A stretch of DNA of 64,000 nt from Pseudomonas sp. B21-023 (GTDB lineage Bacteria; Pseudomonadota; Gammaproteobacteria; Pseudomonadales; Pseudomonadaceae), in the NCBI RefSeq assembly GCF_024749165.1, contig NZ_CP087190.1, forward strand, positions 1,820,001 to 1,884,000, in the 5' to 3' direction. Below the pieces are notes generated by a model that did not search any database, was not told the origin of the DNA, and saw only the letters and a list, made by a program, of their open reading frames with translations. Shown here in pieces: positions 37,030 to 48,986 of the stretch. Each line of letters begins with the position of its first letter. Within the stretch, counting starts at the first letter, position 1. Made by a program: the position numbers and the translations under genes.

Positions 37030-37484
37030 TCCCCACCGATATCCGCCAACAGCTGAACCAGGCCCACGCCCGGGGTGATTACCAGCCCTTGCTGGCGTTG
37101 ATCCCCTATGCCGGATTGATCGGTATCGAATGCGAGCGCCAGGGCGAAGACCTGCTGTTCCGTCTGCCGGCCAATCCGGACAATATCGGCAACCCGTTGC
37201 TGCCGGCGATTCATGGCGGCGTGATCGCCGGGTTCATGGAGCTGTCCGCGGCGCTCTACCTGCTGATCTACAGCGAAAGCGCGAGCATTCCGAAGATCAT
37301 CGATTTCTCCATCGATTATCTGCGTGCCGGCCTTTACCGCGATACCTACGCCCAGTGCCAGCTGTGGCGCCAGGGGCGGCGGGTGACCAACGTCGCCATT
37401 ACCGCCTGGCAGGGCGATCGCGACACCCCGATCGCCACGGCGCGCGCGCATTTCAAGATTGAACCCGAAAAGCCCTTGAAATAG
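37026..37484 (+). CDS. Second hotdog thioesterase
   Basis: 152-residue hotdog-fold protein similar in layout to its neighbour, with PAIHGGVIAGFMELSAALYL as the HGG helix. The GTG start at 37026 overlaps the previous stop (GTGA), a sign of translational coupling. Together the pair probably hydrolyses acyl-CoA thioesters; substrate and pathway are unknown. It is 93 bp upstream of htpG. Confidence 0.82.
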   Translation: MIPTDIRQQLNQAHARGDYQPLLALIPYAGLIGIECERQGEDLLFRLPANPDNIGNPLLPAIHGGVIAGFMELSAALYLLIYSESASIPKIIDFSIDYLRAGLYRDTYAQCQLWRQGRRVTNVAITAWQGDRDTPIATARAHFKIEPEKPLK

Positions 37485-37577
37485 TCAGGGCTGCCCCCAT
37501 CTGCTGGACATCCGCCATCAAAAACGGCCCGCTGGCCGCCAGGCGTCACCAACCAACAGATTGGAGTTTTGAAGACC

Positions 37578-39485
37578 ATGAGTGTGGAGACTCAAAAAGA
37601 AACCCTGGGCTTTCAGACCGAGGTAAAGCAACTGCTGCACCTCATGATCCATTCCCTGTATTCGAACAAGGAGATCTTCCTGCGCGAGCTGATCTCCAAC
37701 GCCTCCGACGCCGCCGACAAGCTGCGCTTCGAGGCCCTGGCCAAGCCTGAGCTGCTCGAAGGCGACGCCGACCTGAAGATCCGCGTCAGCTTCGACAAGG
37801 CCGCCAACACCGTGACCCTCGAGGACAACGGCATCGGCATGAGCCGCGAAGAGGTGATCGCGCACCTGGGTACCATCGCCAAGTCCGGCACTGCCGACTT
37901 CATGAAGAACCTCACTGGCGACCAGAAAAAGGACTCGCACCTGATCGGTCAGTTCGGCGTGGGCTTCTACTCCGCGTTCATCGTCGCCGACAAGGTCGAC
38001 GTGTTCAGCCGTCGCGCCGGGCTGCCGGCCGCCGAGGGCGTGCACTGGTCGTCGAAAGGCGAGGGCGAGTTCGAAGTCGCCACCGTCGACAAGCCGCAGC
38101 GCGGTACCCGCATCGTCCTGCACCTGAAGAAGGGCGAGGATGAATTCGCCGATGGCTGGCGCCTGCGCAACGTGGTCAAGAAGTACTCCGACCACATCGC
38201 CCTGCCGATCGAGCTGCCCAAGGAGCAGGCCGAGGCCGCCGAAGGCGAGGAAAAACCGGCGCAGGAATGGGAAACCGTCAACCGCGCCAGCGCCCTGTGG
38301 ACCCGTTCGCGCACCGAGGTGAAGGACGAGGAGTACCAGGAGTTCTACAAGCACATCGGCCATGACTTCGAGAACCCGCTGGCCTGGAGCCACAACAAGG
38401 TCGAAGGCAAGCTGGAGTACAACTCGCTGCTGTACGTGCCGGCCCGCGCGCCGTTCGACCTGTACCAGCGCGAAGCGCCACGCGGCCTGAAGCTGTACGT
38501 GCAGCGCGTGTTCATCATGGATCAGGCAGAGTCGTTCCTGCCGCTGTACCTGCGCTTCATCAAGGGCGTCGTCGACTCCAACGACCTGTCGCTGAACGTT
38601 TCCCGCGAGATCCTGCAGAAAGACCCGATCATCGACTCGATGAAGACCGCGCTGACCAAGCGCGTGCTGGACATGCTGGAGAAACTGGCGAAGAACGAGC
38701 CCGAGCAGTACAAGGGCTTCTGGAAGAACTTCGGCCAGGTGTTGAAGGAAGGCCCGGCCGAAGACTTCGCCAACAAGGAGAAGATCGCCAGCCTGCTGCG
38801 CTTCGCCTCCACCCATGACGACAGCGGCGAGCAGAGCGTCGCCCTGGCCGACTACCTGGCCCGCGCCAAGGAAGGCCAGGACAAGATCTACTTCCTGACC
38901 GGCGAATCCTACGCCCAGGTCAAGAACAGCCCGCACCTGGAAGTCTTCCGCAAGAAAGGCATCGAAGTGCTGCTGCTGACCGACCGCATCGACGAGTGGC
39001 TGATGAGCTACCTCAACGAGTTCGACGGCAAGGCCTTCGTCGACGTCGCCCGCGGCGACCTGGACCTGGGCAAGCTGGACTCCGAAGAGGACAAGAAGGC
39101 CCAGGAAGAAGTCGCCAAGGACAAGGAAGGCCTGGTCGAGCGTCTCAAGGGCGCGCTGGGTGACAGCGTTGCCGAGGTGCGTGTCTCGCACCGCCTGACC
39201 GACTCGCCGGCGATCCTCGCCATCGGCGAACAGGACCTGGGCCTGCAGATGCGCCAGATCCTCGAGGCCAGCGGGCAGAAGGTGCCGGAGTCCAAGCCGA
39301 TCTTCGAGTTCAACCCGAGCCACCCACTGATCGAGAAGCTCGATGGCGAGCAGAGCGAAGACCGCTTCGCCGAGCTTTCGCACATCCTGTTCGACCAGGC
39401 GGCCCTGGCGGCCGGTGACAGCTTGAAGGATCCGGCGGCCTACGTGCGTCGCCTGAACAAGCTGCTGGTCGAGCTGTCGGCTTGA
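37578..39485 (+). CDS. htpG: Chaperone HtpG (Hsp90)
   Basis: 635-residue cytosolic Hsp90. The N-terminal GHKL ATPase has [14 protein letters not shown] (Asn contacting ATP-Mg), DNGIGM and [11 protein letters not shown]. The middle domain has NVSREILQ with the catalytic arginine, followed by the C-terminal dimerisation domain. It folds or stabilises client proteins under heat and other stress. ATG 37578 is preferred over an upstream TTG. No clear sigma-32 promoter was found in the 93-bp upstream gap. Confidence 0.97.
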   Translation: MSVETQKETLGFQTEVKQLLHLMIHSLYSNKEIFLRELISNASDAADKLRFEALAKPELLEGDADLKIRVSFDKAANTVTLEDNGIGMSREEVIAHLGTIAKSGTADFMKNLTGDQKKDSHLIGQFGVGFYSAFIVADKVDVFSRRAGLPAAEGVHWSSKGEGEFEVATVDKPQRGTRIVLHLKKGEDEFADGWRLRNVVKKYSDHIALPIELPKEQAEAAEGEEKPAQEWETVNRASALWTRSRTEVKDEEYQEFYKHIGHDFENPLAWSHNKVEGKLEYNSLLYVPARAPFDLYQREAPRGLKLYVQRVFIMDQAESFLPLYLRFIKGVVDSNDLSLNVSREILQKDPIIDSMKTALTKRVLDMLEKLAKNEPEQYKGFWKNFGQVLKEGPAEDFANKEKIASLLRFASTHDDSGEQSVALADYLARAKEGQDKIYFLTGESYAQVKNSPHLEVFRKKGIEVLLLTDRIDEWLMSYLNEFDGKAFVDVARGDLDLGKLDSEEDKKAQEEVAKDKEGLVERLKGALGDSVAEVRVSHRLTDSPAILAIGEQDLGLQMRQILEASGQKVPESKPIFEFNPSHPLIEKLDGEQSEDRFAELSHILFDQAALAAGDSLKDPAAYVRRLNKLLVELSA

Positions 39486-39496
39486 CCTGAGGCAAG

Positions 39497-39521
39497 AAAA
39501 GCCCGCTTCGGCGGGCTTTTT
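39497..39521 (+). terminator. Intrinsic terminator after htpG
   Basis: 10-bp stem aaaagcccgc/gcgggctttt with ttcg loop (39497-39520) and a T-run. Confidence 0.93.
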
Positions 39522-39586
39522 CATGTCTGCTGCTCCCACGAATACATCTATCCTGTCCTGACCCGTGAACGCCCAAGGAGAGCTGA

Positions 39587-40312
39587 ATGAGCAAGGTCAT
39601 CGTCGAGTCGTTGGTCTATCACCTGTCAGGCAAGGCTTACGAAAGCCGCCTGGTCTACGCCCCGGGCGCGCTGCCGCAGCCGGGCCTGGTGATGGCGCCG
39701 AACTGGATGGGTATCGGCGAGGGCGCCGAACGTATCGCCAAGGAAGTGGCCGAACAAGGTTATGTGGTGCTAATTGCCGACTTGTATGGCCAGTCGGTGC
39801 GGCCGTCCAATGCTGACGAAGCCGGTACGGCGATGATGCCGCTGAAGAACGACCGCGCCGAACTGCGCAAGCGCATGCAGGAAGCGCTGGCGCAGTTGGT
39901 GGGGCAATCGAAGGCCTTGTTGGAGCCTGGCAAGGTGGCCACCTTCGGCTTCTGCTTCGGCGGCTGCTGTGCCCTGGAGCTTGCCCGCACCGGCGCCGAT
40001 CTGAGGGCGGCGGTGTCGTTCCACGGCACGCTGGATACTCCGAACCCCGAGGATGCCAAGCGCATCAAGGGTTCGGTGCTGGTGCTGCATGGTGCCTCCG
40101 ATCCATTGGTGCCAAGGGAACAGTTGCCAGCCTTCGAAGAAGAGATGAATGCTGCCAAGGTTGACTGGCAGTTGCTCAGCTATGGCGGGGCAGTGCACTC
40201 GTTCACCGATCCGAACGCCAATGTTCCGGGCAAGATGCAGTATGACCGGCGCACCTCGGAGCGGGCATTCCGCTCGATGCATAACTTGCTCAAGGAAGTG
40301 TTCGCAGGCTGA
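39587..40312 (+). CDS. Dienelactone hydrolase family protein
   Basis: 241-residue α/β-hydrolase of the DLH family. The triad is a cysteine type: C123 in GFCFGGCC (nucleophile), D172 in GASDPLVP and H204 in AVHSFTD. Classical members open dienelactone in chloroaromatic degradation, but no aromatic pathway genes are nearby, so a housekeeping esterase-type role is more likely. No signal peptide. ATG 39587 follows AAGGAGAGCTGA. Followed by a REP pair. Confidence 0.88.
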   Translation: MSKVIVESLVYHLSGKAYESRLVYAPGALPQPGLVMAPNWMGIGEGAERIAKEVAEQGYVVLIADLYGQSVRPSNADEAGTAMMPLKNDRAELRKRMQEALAQLVGQSKALLEPGKVATFGFCFGGCCALELARTGADLRAAVSFHGTLDTPNPEDAKRIKGSVLVLHGASDPLVPREQLPAFEEEMNAAKVDWQLLSYGGAVHSFTDPNANVPGKMQYDRRTSERAFRSMHNLLKEVFAG

Positions 40313-40337
40313 GCGCTCAAGGACCTGCTGCGCAGGT

Positions 40338-40406
40338 CCATCGCCGGCAAGCCGGCTCCCACAGAAGCAATGCAAATCCCTGTGGGAGCCGGCTTGCCGG
40401 CGATGG
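40338..40406. repeat. Inverted REP pair (REPIN) 2
   Basis: 27-bp inverted arms (40338-40364 and 40380-40406) with the same core as the pair at 35.2 kb (cggcaagccggctcccac), 15 bp apart. It lies between the convergent DLH-family gene and pirin gene. Confidence 0.93.
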
Positions 40407-40424
40407 GTCGCGAAGCGGCCCCCG

Positions 40425-41288
40425 TTAACGCGGCAATTCGATCCGTTCGCTTTCTCCCGGCACCACTGGCCAATCCCCGGCCGCCCAGCGCGCCCGGGCT
40501 TGTTCTATCAATCCCGGGTCACTGGCCACGAAGTTCCAGTTCATCCGCCGCGGCCCATCCAGCGGCGCGCCGCCGATCAGCACCAGCTGGCTCGTTTCTT
40601 CGGCATGCAACACCACCTCTTCGCCCTCGGGCAGCACGATCAGGCTGCATGGCTCGACCTCCTCGTCATCCAGCATCAACTCGCCTTCGAGCAGATACAG
40701 CGCGCGCTGTGCGTGTTCCGTCGGCACGATCAGGGTGGTGGCCGCCTGCATGTGCACATGAGCGTAGAGCGTGGGGGAGAGCACCGGTACCGGTGAGGCC
40801 AGGCAGAAACCTGTGCCGGCGATCATGCGGATCCGTACGCCGAGGCTGTCACTGGCCGGCAGGCTGTCGGCCGGATGATGGCTGTAGCTTGCCGGGCCCT
40901 GCTCATCGGACTTCGGCGAGGCCAGCCAGACCTGCAGCCCATGCAGTCGCGAGCCGCGCTCGAACACCTCGGCCGGCGTGCGCTCGACATGCGCCACGCC
41001 CGCTCCGGCGGTCATCCAGCTGACGTCTCCCGGGCGCACGCGCTGGTCCGAGCCGAGGCTGTCCTTGTGCTGGATTTCACCCTCGAACAGGTAGGTGAGG
41101 GTGGAAAGGCCAATATGCGGGTGCTGGCGAATGTCCATGCCATGACCCGGTGCATAGTCGGTTTCCAGCATATGGTCGAAGAACACGAAAGGCCCTACGC
41201 TGCGGCACTGCGCCGAGGGCAGCGGACGCAGGATCGGCTGGCCCTCGACCGATTCGGCGCGTGGGCGGATGACCAGGGGGCTGCTCAT
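40425..41288 (-). CDS. Pirin family protein
   Basis: 287-residue bicupin. The N-terminal cupin carries the metal ligands: HPHIGLSTLTYLFEG (two histidines), the later histidine in EIQHKDS and a glutamate around HVERTP. The C-terminal cupin is degenerate. Some bacterial pirins have quercetinase activity; others modulate metabolic enzymes, so the exact role is open. ATG 41288 has a GGAGT site. It is divergent from the amidohydrolase gene across 109 bp. Confidence 0.88.
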   Translation of the reverse strand: MSSPLVIRPRAESVEGQPILRPLPSAQCRSVGPFVFFDHMLETDYAPGHGMDIRQHPHIGLSTLTYLFEGEIQHKDSLGSDQRVRPGDVSWMTAGAGVAHVERTPAEVFERGSRLHGLQVWLASPKSDEQGPASYSHHPADSLPASDSLGVRIRMIAGTGFCLASPVPVLSPTLYAHVHMQAATTLIVPTEHAQRALYLLEGELMLDDEEVEPCSLIVLPEGEEVVLHAEETSQLVLIGGAPLDGPRRMNWNFVASDPGLIEQARARWAAGDWPVVPGESERIELPR

Positions 41289-41397
41289 GGCGACACTCCT
41301 TGAGGGATGCCTGCAAGCATAGCGTTTTGCCGTCCGTGGCTGAACCGTCGCGCGCGCTGCCCGGTCTACTCTTGCGGTACCGGCAAAGGAGCCTGAG

Positions 41398-42405
41398 ATG
41401 ATTGCCCGCACATTGGCCTGCCTGCTGTTGAGCGCAAGCCTGTTCGACACTGCGCAAGCCCGCGACTACCGCTACAGCGACGCCCATCTGCACTACGTGG
41501 ATTTCTTCCAGGAAACCGAGGGCATGCCGGCTTTGCTCAAGGCCATGGACGAGGCCGGGGTGGAACAGTCGATGATCTCCGGCATTCCGGTGGCGAAGAA
41601 ATGGCACGAGGACGAGCCCAAGCGTCCGCGCTACTACGCAGGCGACGATGCCGATGCCTACTGGTACAGCGCCACCGACCTGTACGTCGCCGCCGCGCTG
41701 GAGAAACTGCCTGCCGAGCAGCGCAGGCGCTTTCATCCGTTCCTTACCGGCTTCAACCCGGTGGACAAGAATGCGGTCAACCATATCGAGCGCATGCTCG
41801 AGCTTTATCCGGGGCTGTGGCAGGGCATCGGCGAGGTGTTCACCCGTCATGACGATCTCACCGCCCTGACCAGCGGCGATACGCCGCGGGCCAACAACGA
41901 GGCCATGACCCGTATCTACCACCTCGCGGCCGAGCGCGACCTGCCGGTGCTGCTGCATTCGAACATCACCTCCAAGCGCGAGCGCAACCCGCTGTACCTG
42001 GCGGAAATCGAAGAACCGTTGCGCAACCATCCGCATACCCGCTTCATCTGGGCTCATGCTGGCAGCAGCATGGAGATCCACCGACACCAGGAACGCATGG
42101 ACTTTCTCCTGCCGGTGCTCACACGATTGCTAGAGGATTATCCCAACCTATACGTGGACCTGTCCTGGAGCGTGCTCGAGCCCTACCTGCTGGATGAGAA
42201 GGGCGTGCCACGCAAGGTCTGGGTCGAGTTGGTCCAACGCTTTCCCCAGCGCTTCATGCTTGGTTCCGATGTGGTGGGGCGCTTCGGCAGCATCGGCGAA
42301 CAGATGCACGCTTTCGATCCATTCCTCGATGCGTTGCCAGAAGCGGTGGCAGAGCGGGTGAGCCGCAGGAATTTTGTCGATTTGCTGCCAAAAAGCGCGA
42401 AATAA
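41398..42405 (+). CDS. Exported amidohydrolase-family (TIM-barrel) protein
   Basis: 335 residues. An N-terminal signal peptide (residues 1-21, …DTAQA|RDYR) is followed by a metal-dependent hydrolase fold: HxH at H30/H32 (SDAHLHY), a later histidine in VLLHSNITS, HAGSSMEIHRH and an aspartate in MLGSDVVGRFG. It resembles amidohydrolase 2 / TatD-like enzymes. Periplasmic location is unusual for the family but the signal peptide is clear. Substrate unknown. RBS AAAGGAG precedes ATG 41398. Confidence 0.8.
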   Translation: MIARTLACLLLSASLFDTAQARDYRYSDAHLHYVDFFQETEGMPALLKAMDEAGVEQSMISGIPVAKKWHEDEPKRPRYYAGDDADAYWYSATDLYVAAALEKLPAEQRRRFHPFLTGFNPVDKNAVNHIERMLELYPGLWQGIGEVFTRHDDLTALTSGDTPRANNEAMTRIYHLAAERDLPVLLHSNITSKRERNPLYLAEIEEPLRNHPHTRFIWAHAGSSMEIHRHQERMDFLLPVLTRLLEDYPNLYVDLSWSVLEPYLLDEKGVPRKVWVELVQRFPQRFMLGSDVVGRFGSIGEQMHAFDPFLDALPEAVAERVSRRNFVDLLPKSAK

Positions 42406-42519
42406 CGAGTTTCATGCGCAGATAGCGATTTGATATCGCCTTTTCGTCTTACGCAATTTCCAGGCGGCCCGATACCTTTTTTAAGCAACGGAATATCACG
42501 CTTGGGAGGGATCCTGGAA

Positions 42520-44145
42520 ATGAGCCTGAGACGCTTGAATATCGCGCCGCGCGCCGGCCTTGGCTTTGGCATCATGGCGCTGCTGGTAGTGGCGCTGGGC
42601 GGCTTCGCGCTGCAACAGATGACCAACATGCGCCAGCAGTCCGAGCAGGTGGACAACAACTGGTTGCCGAGCGTGATCTCGGTGGGCCGCATGACTCAGG
42701 ACATGCTACGCATCCGCGCCTTGACCTTGCGCCTGCTGGTCAACACTGACCCGGTCGCCCAGCAGCAGAACCGTGCCCGCATCGACGAGGTCAAAGGCGG
42801 CCTGAGCAAGGCTCAGAGTCACTACGATGCCTTGATCGTGCTTCCTGAGGAGCGCACGTTGTTCGACCGCTACCAGGGCCTTGAGCGTCAATACATGACC
42901 TTGCAGGGGCAGGTGGTGCAACTGGCCACCGATGGGCATGTCCAGGCAGCGGCGGCGCTGGTCAACGGCGAGATGAACCAGTTGGCCGACCAGATGACGA
43001 CGACCCTCAACGAGCTGATCGAGCTGAACAACCATCAGGCCAACTCAGCCACCGACCTGGCCGAGGCCGTGTACAACGGTGCGAAGGTATGGGTCGGCGT
43101 GTTGCTGGTGATCGCCCTGAGCCTCACCGTGGTGCTCGCCCTGGCCTTGACCCGTAGCATCGTGCGACCGCTCGGCCAGTCGCTGAAGGTCGCCGAGACG
43201 GTCGCCACGGGCGACCTGACCCCGCAGATCACCGTACAGGGCGACGATGAGCCAGCGCGCCTGCTGGCGGCCCTCAAGAGCATGCAGCAGAGCCTGCGCG
43301 AGACCATCGGGCGGATTTCCGACTCGGCCAGCCAGCTGGCCTCGGCCTCCGAAGAGCTGAGTGCGGTCACCGAAGACGCCACCCGTGGCCTGCAGCAACA
43401 GAGCATGGAAATCGAGCAGGCCGCCACGGCGGTCAATCAGATGACGGCGGCGGTGGAGGAGGTGGCGAGCAACGCGGTGGCTACCTCCGAGGCTTCGCGT
43501 GAGTCAGACCAGATCGCCCGCCGTGGGCGCGAGCAGGTGCAGGCCACGGTCACCGCCATCGAGGCATTGGCCAGTGGCGTGGCGGGCAACGCCGAGGAGG
43601 TCGGGCAACTGGCCCAGCAGGTGCACGACATCAGCAAGGTGCTGGATGTGATCGGTTCGATCGCCGAGCAAACCAACCTGCTGGCGCTCAACGCGGCCAT
43701 CGAGGCGGCGCGGGCCGGCGAAGCCGGACGCGGGTTCGCCGTGGTCGCCGACGAGGTGCGGGCGCTGGCTCACCGTACGCAGAGTTCGACCCAGGAGATC
43801 GAACAGATGATCGTGGCCATCCGCAGCGGCGCCGAACGGGCCGTGCAGGGCATGCAGCACAGCGACGCCCAGGCCCGTTCGACCCTGGACGGCGCCCATG
43901 CTGCCGGTCAGGCGTTGGAGGCGATCGCCGCAGCCATCGGCCAGATCAACGAACGCAACCTGGTGATCGCCAGTGCGTCGGAGCAGCAGGCCCAGGTGGC
44001 GCGCGAGGTGGACCGCAACCTCACCACCATCCGCGACTTGGCGCACCAGTCCTCGGCCGGGGCCGAGGAGACGTCGGCCGCGAGCCAGGCGCTGTCGCGG
44101 CTGGCGGTGGACCTCAATACCCTGGTGCAGCGGTTTTCGGTGTAA
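42520..44145 (+). CDS. Methyl-accepting chemotaxis protein
   Basis: 541-residue chemoreceptor. The first membrane helix (about 17-37) is followed by a periplasmic four-helix-bundle ligand domain (about 40-185), a second helix (about 190-212), HAMP (about 213-265) and a long cytoplasmic signalling domain. The conserved tip [20 protein letters not shown] binds CheA/CheW. Ligand unknown. ATG 42520 is chosen over a start 30 codons upstream because it puts the first helix at the N-terminus and has GGAGGG upstream. It is convergent with fabB, as in P. aeruginosa PA1608-PA1609. Confidence 0.92.
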   Translation: MSLRRLNIAPRAGLGFGIMALLVVALGGFALQQMTNMRQQSEQVDNNWLPSVISVGRMTQDMLRIRALTLRLLVNTDPVAQQQNRARIDEVKGGLSKAQSHYDALIVLPEERTLFDRYQGLERQYMTLQGQVVQLATDGHVQAAAALVNGEMNQLADQMTTTLNELIELNNHQANSATDLAEAVYNGAKVWVGVLLVIALSLTVVLALALTRSIVRPLGQSLKVAETVATGDLTPQITVQGDDEPARLLAALKSMQQSLRETIGRISDSASQLASASEELSAVTEDATRGLQQQSMEIEQAATAVNQMTAAVEEVASNAVATSEASRESDQIARRGREQVQATVTAIEALASGVAGNAEEVGQLAQQVHDISKVLDVIGSIAEQTNLLALNAAIEAARAGEAGRGFAVVADEVRALAHRTQSSTQEIEQMIVAIRSGAERAVQGMQHSDAQARSTLDGAHAAGQALEAIAAAIGQINERNLVIASASEQQAQVAREVDRNLTTIRDLAHQSSAGAEETSAASQALSRLAVDLNTLVQRFSV

Positions 44146-44164
44146 GGACCATCACGGGGGCACA

Positions 44165-44196
44165 AACAAAAACGCCCGGACCAAGGTCCGGGCGTT
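44165..44196. terminator. Terminator between chemoreceptor and fabB
   Basis: Perfect 12-bp stem (44171-44182 with 44185-44196). On the minus strand a TTTTTGTTT tail follows, so it clearly ends the fabA-fabB transcript. The plus-strand tail (ctcgttc) is weak. Confidence 0.87.
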
Positions 44197-44217
44197 CTCG
44201 TTCAGCGGATCAGCCGA

Positions 44218-45438
44218 TCACTTGCCAGTCCAGCGCTTGAGCACCAGGGTGGCGTTGGTGCCACCGAAGCCGAAGCTGTTGCTCATGACCGTGTCGATCT
44301 TGGCGTTCTCTTCGGTCTTGCGCAGTACCGGCAGGTCGGTGACCTCCGGGTCCAACTCGTCGATGTTGGCCGAGCCGGCGATGAAGTTGTTCTCCATCAT
44401 CAGCAGGCAGTAGATCGCCTCGTGCACGCCCGCGGCGCCCAGCGAGTGACCCGACAGGCTCTTGGTCGAGCTGATTTTCGGTGCCTTGTCGCCGAACACT
44501 TCACGCACGCCTTTCATCTCGGCGACGTCGCCGACCGGGGTGGAGGTGCCGTGGGTGTTCAGGTAGTCGATCGGGGTGTCGACGGTGGACAGCGCCTGCT
44601 GCATGCAGCGGATCGCGCCTTCGCCGCTTGGGGCGACCATGTCGTAGCCGTCCGAAGTTGCGCCGTAGCCGACGATTTCGGCGTAGATCTTGGCGCCACG
44701 GGCCAGGGCGTGCTCGAGTTCTTCGACCACGACCATGCCGCCGCCGCCGGCGATGACGAAACCGTCACGGTCAGCGTCGTAGGCGCGCGAGGCCAGCTCG
44801 GGGGTTTCGTTACGCTTGGTCGACAGGGCGCCCATGGCGTCGAACAGGAACGACTGGCTCCAGTGCTCTTCTTCACCGCCGCCGGCGAAGACGATGTCCT
44901 GCTTGCCCCACTGGATCTGCTCCATGGCGGTGCCGATGCAGTGTGCGGAGGTGGCGCAGGCCGATGAGATCGAGTAGTTGATGCCCTTGATCTTGAACGG
45001 GGTGGCCAGGCACGCCGACACGGTGCTGCCCATGGTGCGGGTGACACGGTAGGGGCCGACGCGCTTGACGCCTTTTTCGCGCAGGGTGTCCAGGGCTTCC
45101 ATCTGGTTCAGGGTGGAGGCGCCGCCGGAACCGGCAACCAGGCCGGTGCGAGGGCTGGAAACCTGCTCTTCGGTCAGGCCGGCGTCCTTGATCGCGTCCT
45201 GCATGGCGAGGTACGCATAGGCGGCGGCGTGGCCGACGAAGCGATAGACCTTGCGGTCGATCAGCTCTTCGAGGTTCAGGTCGATGGAACCGGAAACCTG
45301 GCTACGCAGCCCCATTTCCTTGTATTCCGGGTTGTAACGGATACCCGGACGGCTGTTGCGCAGGTTTTCGGTGACGGTCTCTTTGTCATTGCCCAGGCAC
45401 GATACGATGCCCAGACCAGTGATAACGACGCGGCGCAT
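44218..45438 (-). CDS. fabB: β-ketoacyl-ACP synthase I
   Basis: 406-residue condensing enzyme that elongates cis-3-decenoyl-ACP in unsaturated fatty acid synthesis. Catalytic triad C161 (SSACATSAH), H296 ([11 protein letters not shown]) and H331 (GHSLGAAG). It lies 11 bp after fabA in the same operon, the standard pseudomonad arrangement. Confidence 0.98.
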   Translation of the reverse strand: MRRVVITGLGIVSCLGNDKETVTENLRNSRPGIRYNPEYKEMGLRSQVSGSIDLNLEELIDRKVYRFVGHAAAYAYLAMQDAIKDAGLTEEQVSSPRTGLVAGSGGASTLNQMEALDTLREKGVKRVGPYRVTRTMGSTVSACLATPFKIKGINYSISSACATSAHCIGTAMEQIQWGKQDIVFAGGGEEEHWSQSFLFDAMGALSTKRNETPELASRAYDADRDGFVIAGGGGMVVVEELEHALARGAKIYAEIVGYGATSDGYDMVAPSGEGAIRCMQQALSTVDTPIDYLNTHGTSTPVGDVAEMKGVREVFGDKAPKISSTKSLSGHSLGAAGVHEAIYCLLMMENNFIAGSANIDELDPEVTDLPVLRKTEENAKIDTVMSNSFGFGGTNATLVLKRWTGK

Positions 45439-45449
45439 GCGAATAACCC

Positions 45450-45965
45450 TTAGAAATTGTCAGTGGAGGTGAACACGCCGACCCGCAGGCCTTCGGCGGT
45501 GTAGATCTCGCGCCCGTCGACGCTGACCGAGCCATCGGCGATGGCCATGTTCAGCTTGCCCTTGAGGACGCGCTTGATGTGAATGTTGTAGGTGACTTTC
45601 TTGGCGGTGGGTAGTACCTGGCCGAAGAATTTCACTTCGCCCGAACCCAGCGCACGGCCACGGCCCGGCAGGCCCTGCCAACCGAGGAAGAAGCCGACCA
45701 GTTGCCACATGGCATCGAGGCCCAGGCAGCCTGGCATCACCGGGTCGCCTTCGAAGTGGCAGGCGAAGAACCACAGGTCCGGATTGATATCCAGCTCGGC
45801 GACCAATTCACCTTTGCCGAACTTGCCGCCTTCCTCGCTGATATGAGTGATGCGATCGACCATCAGCATGTTCGGGGCGGGCAGTTGCGCATTACCGGGG
45901 CCGAACAGCTCACCGCGACTGCAGCGCAGCAGGTCTTCCCGAGTAAAGGCGTGTTGTTTGGTCAT
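45450..45965 (-). CDS. fabA: 3-hydroxydecanoyl-ACP dehydratase/isomerase
   Basis: 171-residue hotdog enzyme that dehydrates 3-hydroxydecanoyl-ACP and isomerises trans-2 to cis-3 decenoyl-ACP, the branch point to unsaturated fatty acids. H70 and D84 ([16 protein letters not shown]) are the catalytic pair at the same positions as in E. coli. The ~205-bp region upstream should hold the promoter and regulator sites. A gtga-aag-tcac dyad at 46070-46080 is visible, but I cannot assign a promoter or a DesT-type operator with confidence. Confidence 0.98.
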   Translation of the reverse strand: MTKQHAFTREDLLRCSRGELFGPGNAQLPAPNMLMVDRITHISEEGGKFGKGELVAELDINPDLWFFACHFEGDPVMPGCLGLDAMWQLVGFFLGWQGLPGRGRALGSGEVKFFGQVLPTAKKVTYNIHIKRVLKGKLNMAIADGSVSVDGREIYTAEGLRVGVFTSTDNF

Positions 45966-46171
45966 GCGAGCTCCTCAATAACCCCCTGCGGCAGGGGACG
46001 AATCTTCCCGGCCGGCCCGAAGCGCGTTGCATTCGAGGCGGCAGCCTACAGGTAGACTATTGCGTTGTGGTGAAAGTCACAGCGCACCTGGCAAAAGAAG
46101 TACAGGTGTGCACTGAAATGTTATTTTCCGGCCCTGGGGCGGTCCTGTCCAGTCTTTAAGACTGCCGCACT

Positions 46172-48095
<1,924 letters not shown>

Positions 48096-48099
<4 letters not shown>

Positions 48100-48986
48100 G
48101 GGGTGGGGGTTCCTTCGGCAAGGGCCAGGGCGGCGGCTTCCGGGTCGATCGCTTCCAGGCCCAGGGCCCGGGCCACCTGCTGGTTGCCGCTGACACCAAA
48201 GTGCGTGGGGTAGAGGCTACGCGGCCAGCGGGCCGGTGGCTGGTCGAGCAACTGCTCGAGCACCGCCAGCCAATCGTCCTGGTCGCTGTAGGTGCTGGCC
48301 AGGGCGCCGGCGCGGACGAAGCCGACGTTCGGGCCGATCAGCGCCATTTGCCGGCCATAGCTGCTGAGCAGCACGTTCTTGGCCGACTTGGAGTTGTACA
48401 GCTCGGGGTCGTCCAGCCCCAGCAGCACATCACTGTTGTTCAGCAACTGCTGCAAGGGGCGGCTGTCGCGCACGTCGGGCCAGTCCTGGGCGACGATCTC
48501 CAGGCCCAGCGGGCGGGCTGCTTGGCGCAGCTCGTCGAGCAGGAAGCGGCTGTGTTCGCCATACAGCACGCCGATGCGCCGCGCCTGCGGCAGCAGGTAG
48601 CGGGCCAGGCGCAGTTGCCGGGCCAGGGGCGGGTCGCTCCACAGCAGGGTGAGGTAGGCGGGGCGCGACACCCCCAGGCGTTGCTCGGCCTGGACCCGGC
48701 TGATGCGCAGCGCCAGTGCCAATGGCCCGGTTGCCTCCGTCAGTCGCCACTCCAAGGCCGGGATGTCGAGCAGCACCAGGCGGGTGTCGGCCTTGAGCTT
48801 GCCCGGGGCAGGCAGCTGCTCGACGGTCTGGAACCGCACCTGGTCATGGGGCCTGCGCTTTTCCAGGGCTGCGACGAAGCCGCGGATGCCGGGCTGGTCT
48901 TCGCCGCCCACCAGCAGGATCTCGCTGGCCGACAGTGATCCCAAGGGCCACAGGCACAGCAGCAGCAGGCGCAGCAGGCGCAGCAT
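48096..48986 (-). CDS. Periplasmic-binding-protein-like component
   Basis: 296-residue exported protein with a signal peptide of about 20 residues ([16 protein letters not shown]). It then resembles the two-lobed ABC substrate-binding (XylF/TrpX-type) fold: [18 protein letters not shown], a [14 protein letters not shown] hinge strand and [18 protein letters not shown]. No ABC permease or ATPase genes accompany it. It lies between a TonB-dependent receptor (1-base overlap) and a hybrid kinase (4-base overlap), so it may present a ligand to the kinase sensor domain. Equivalent to PA1612 by position. Confidence 0.75.
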
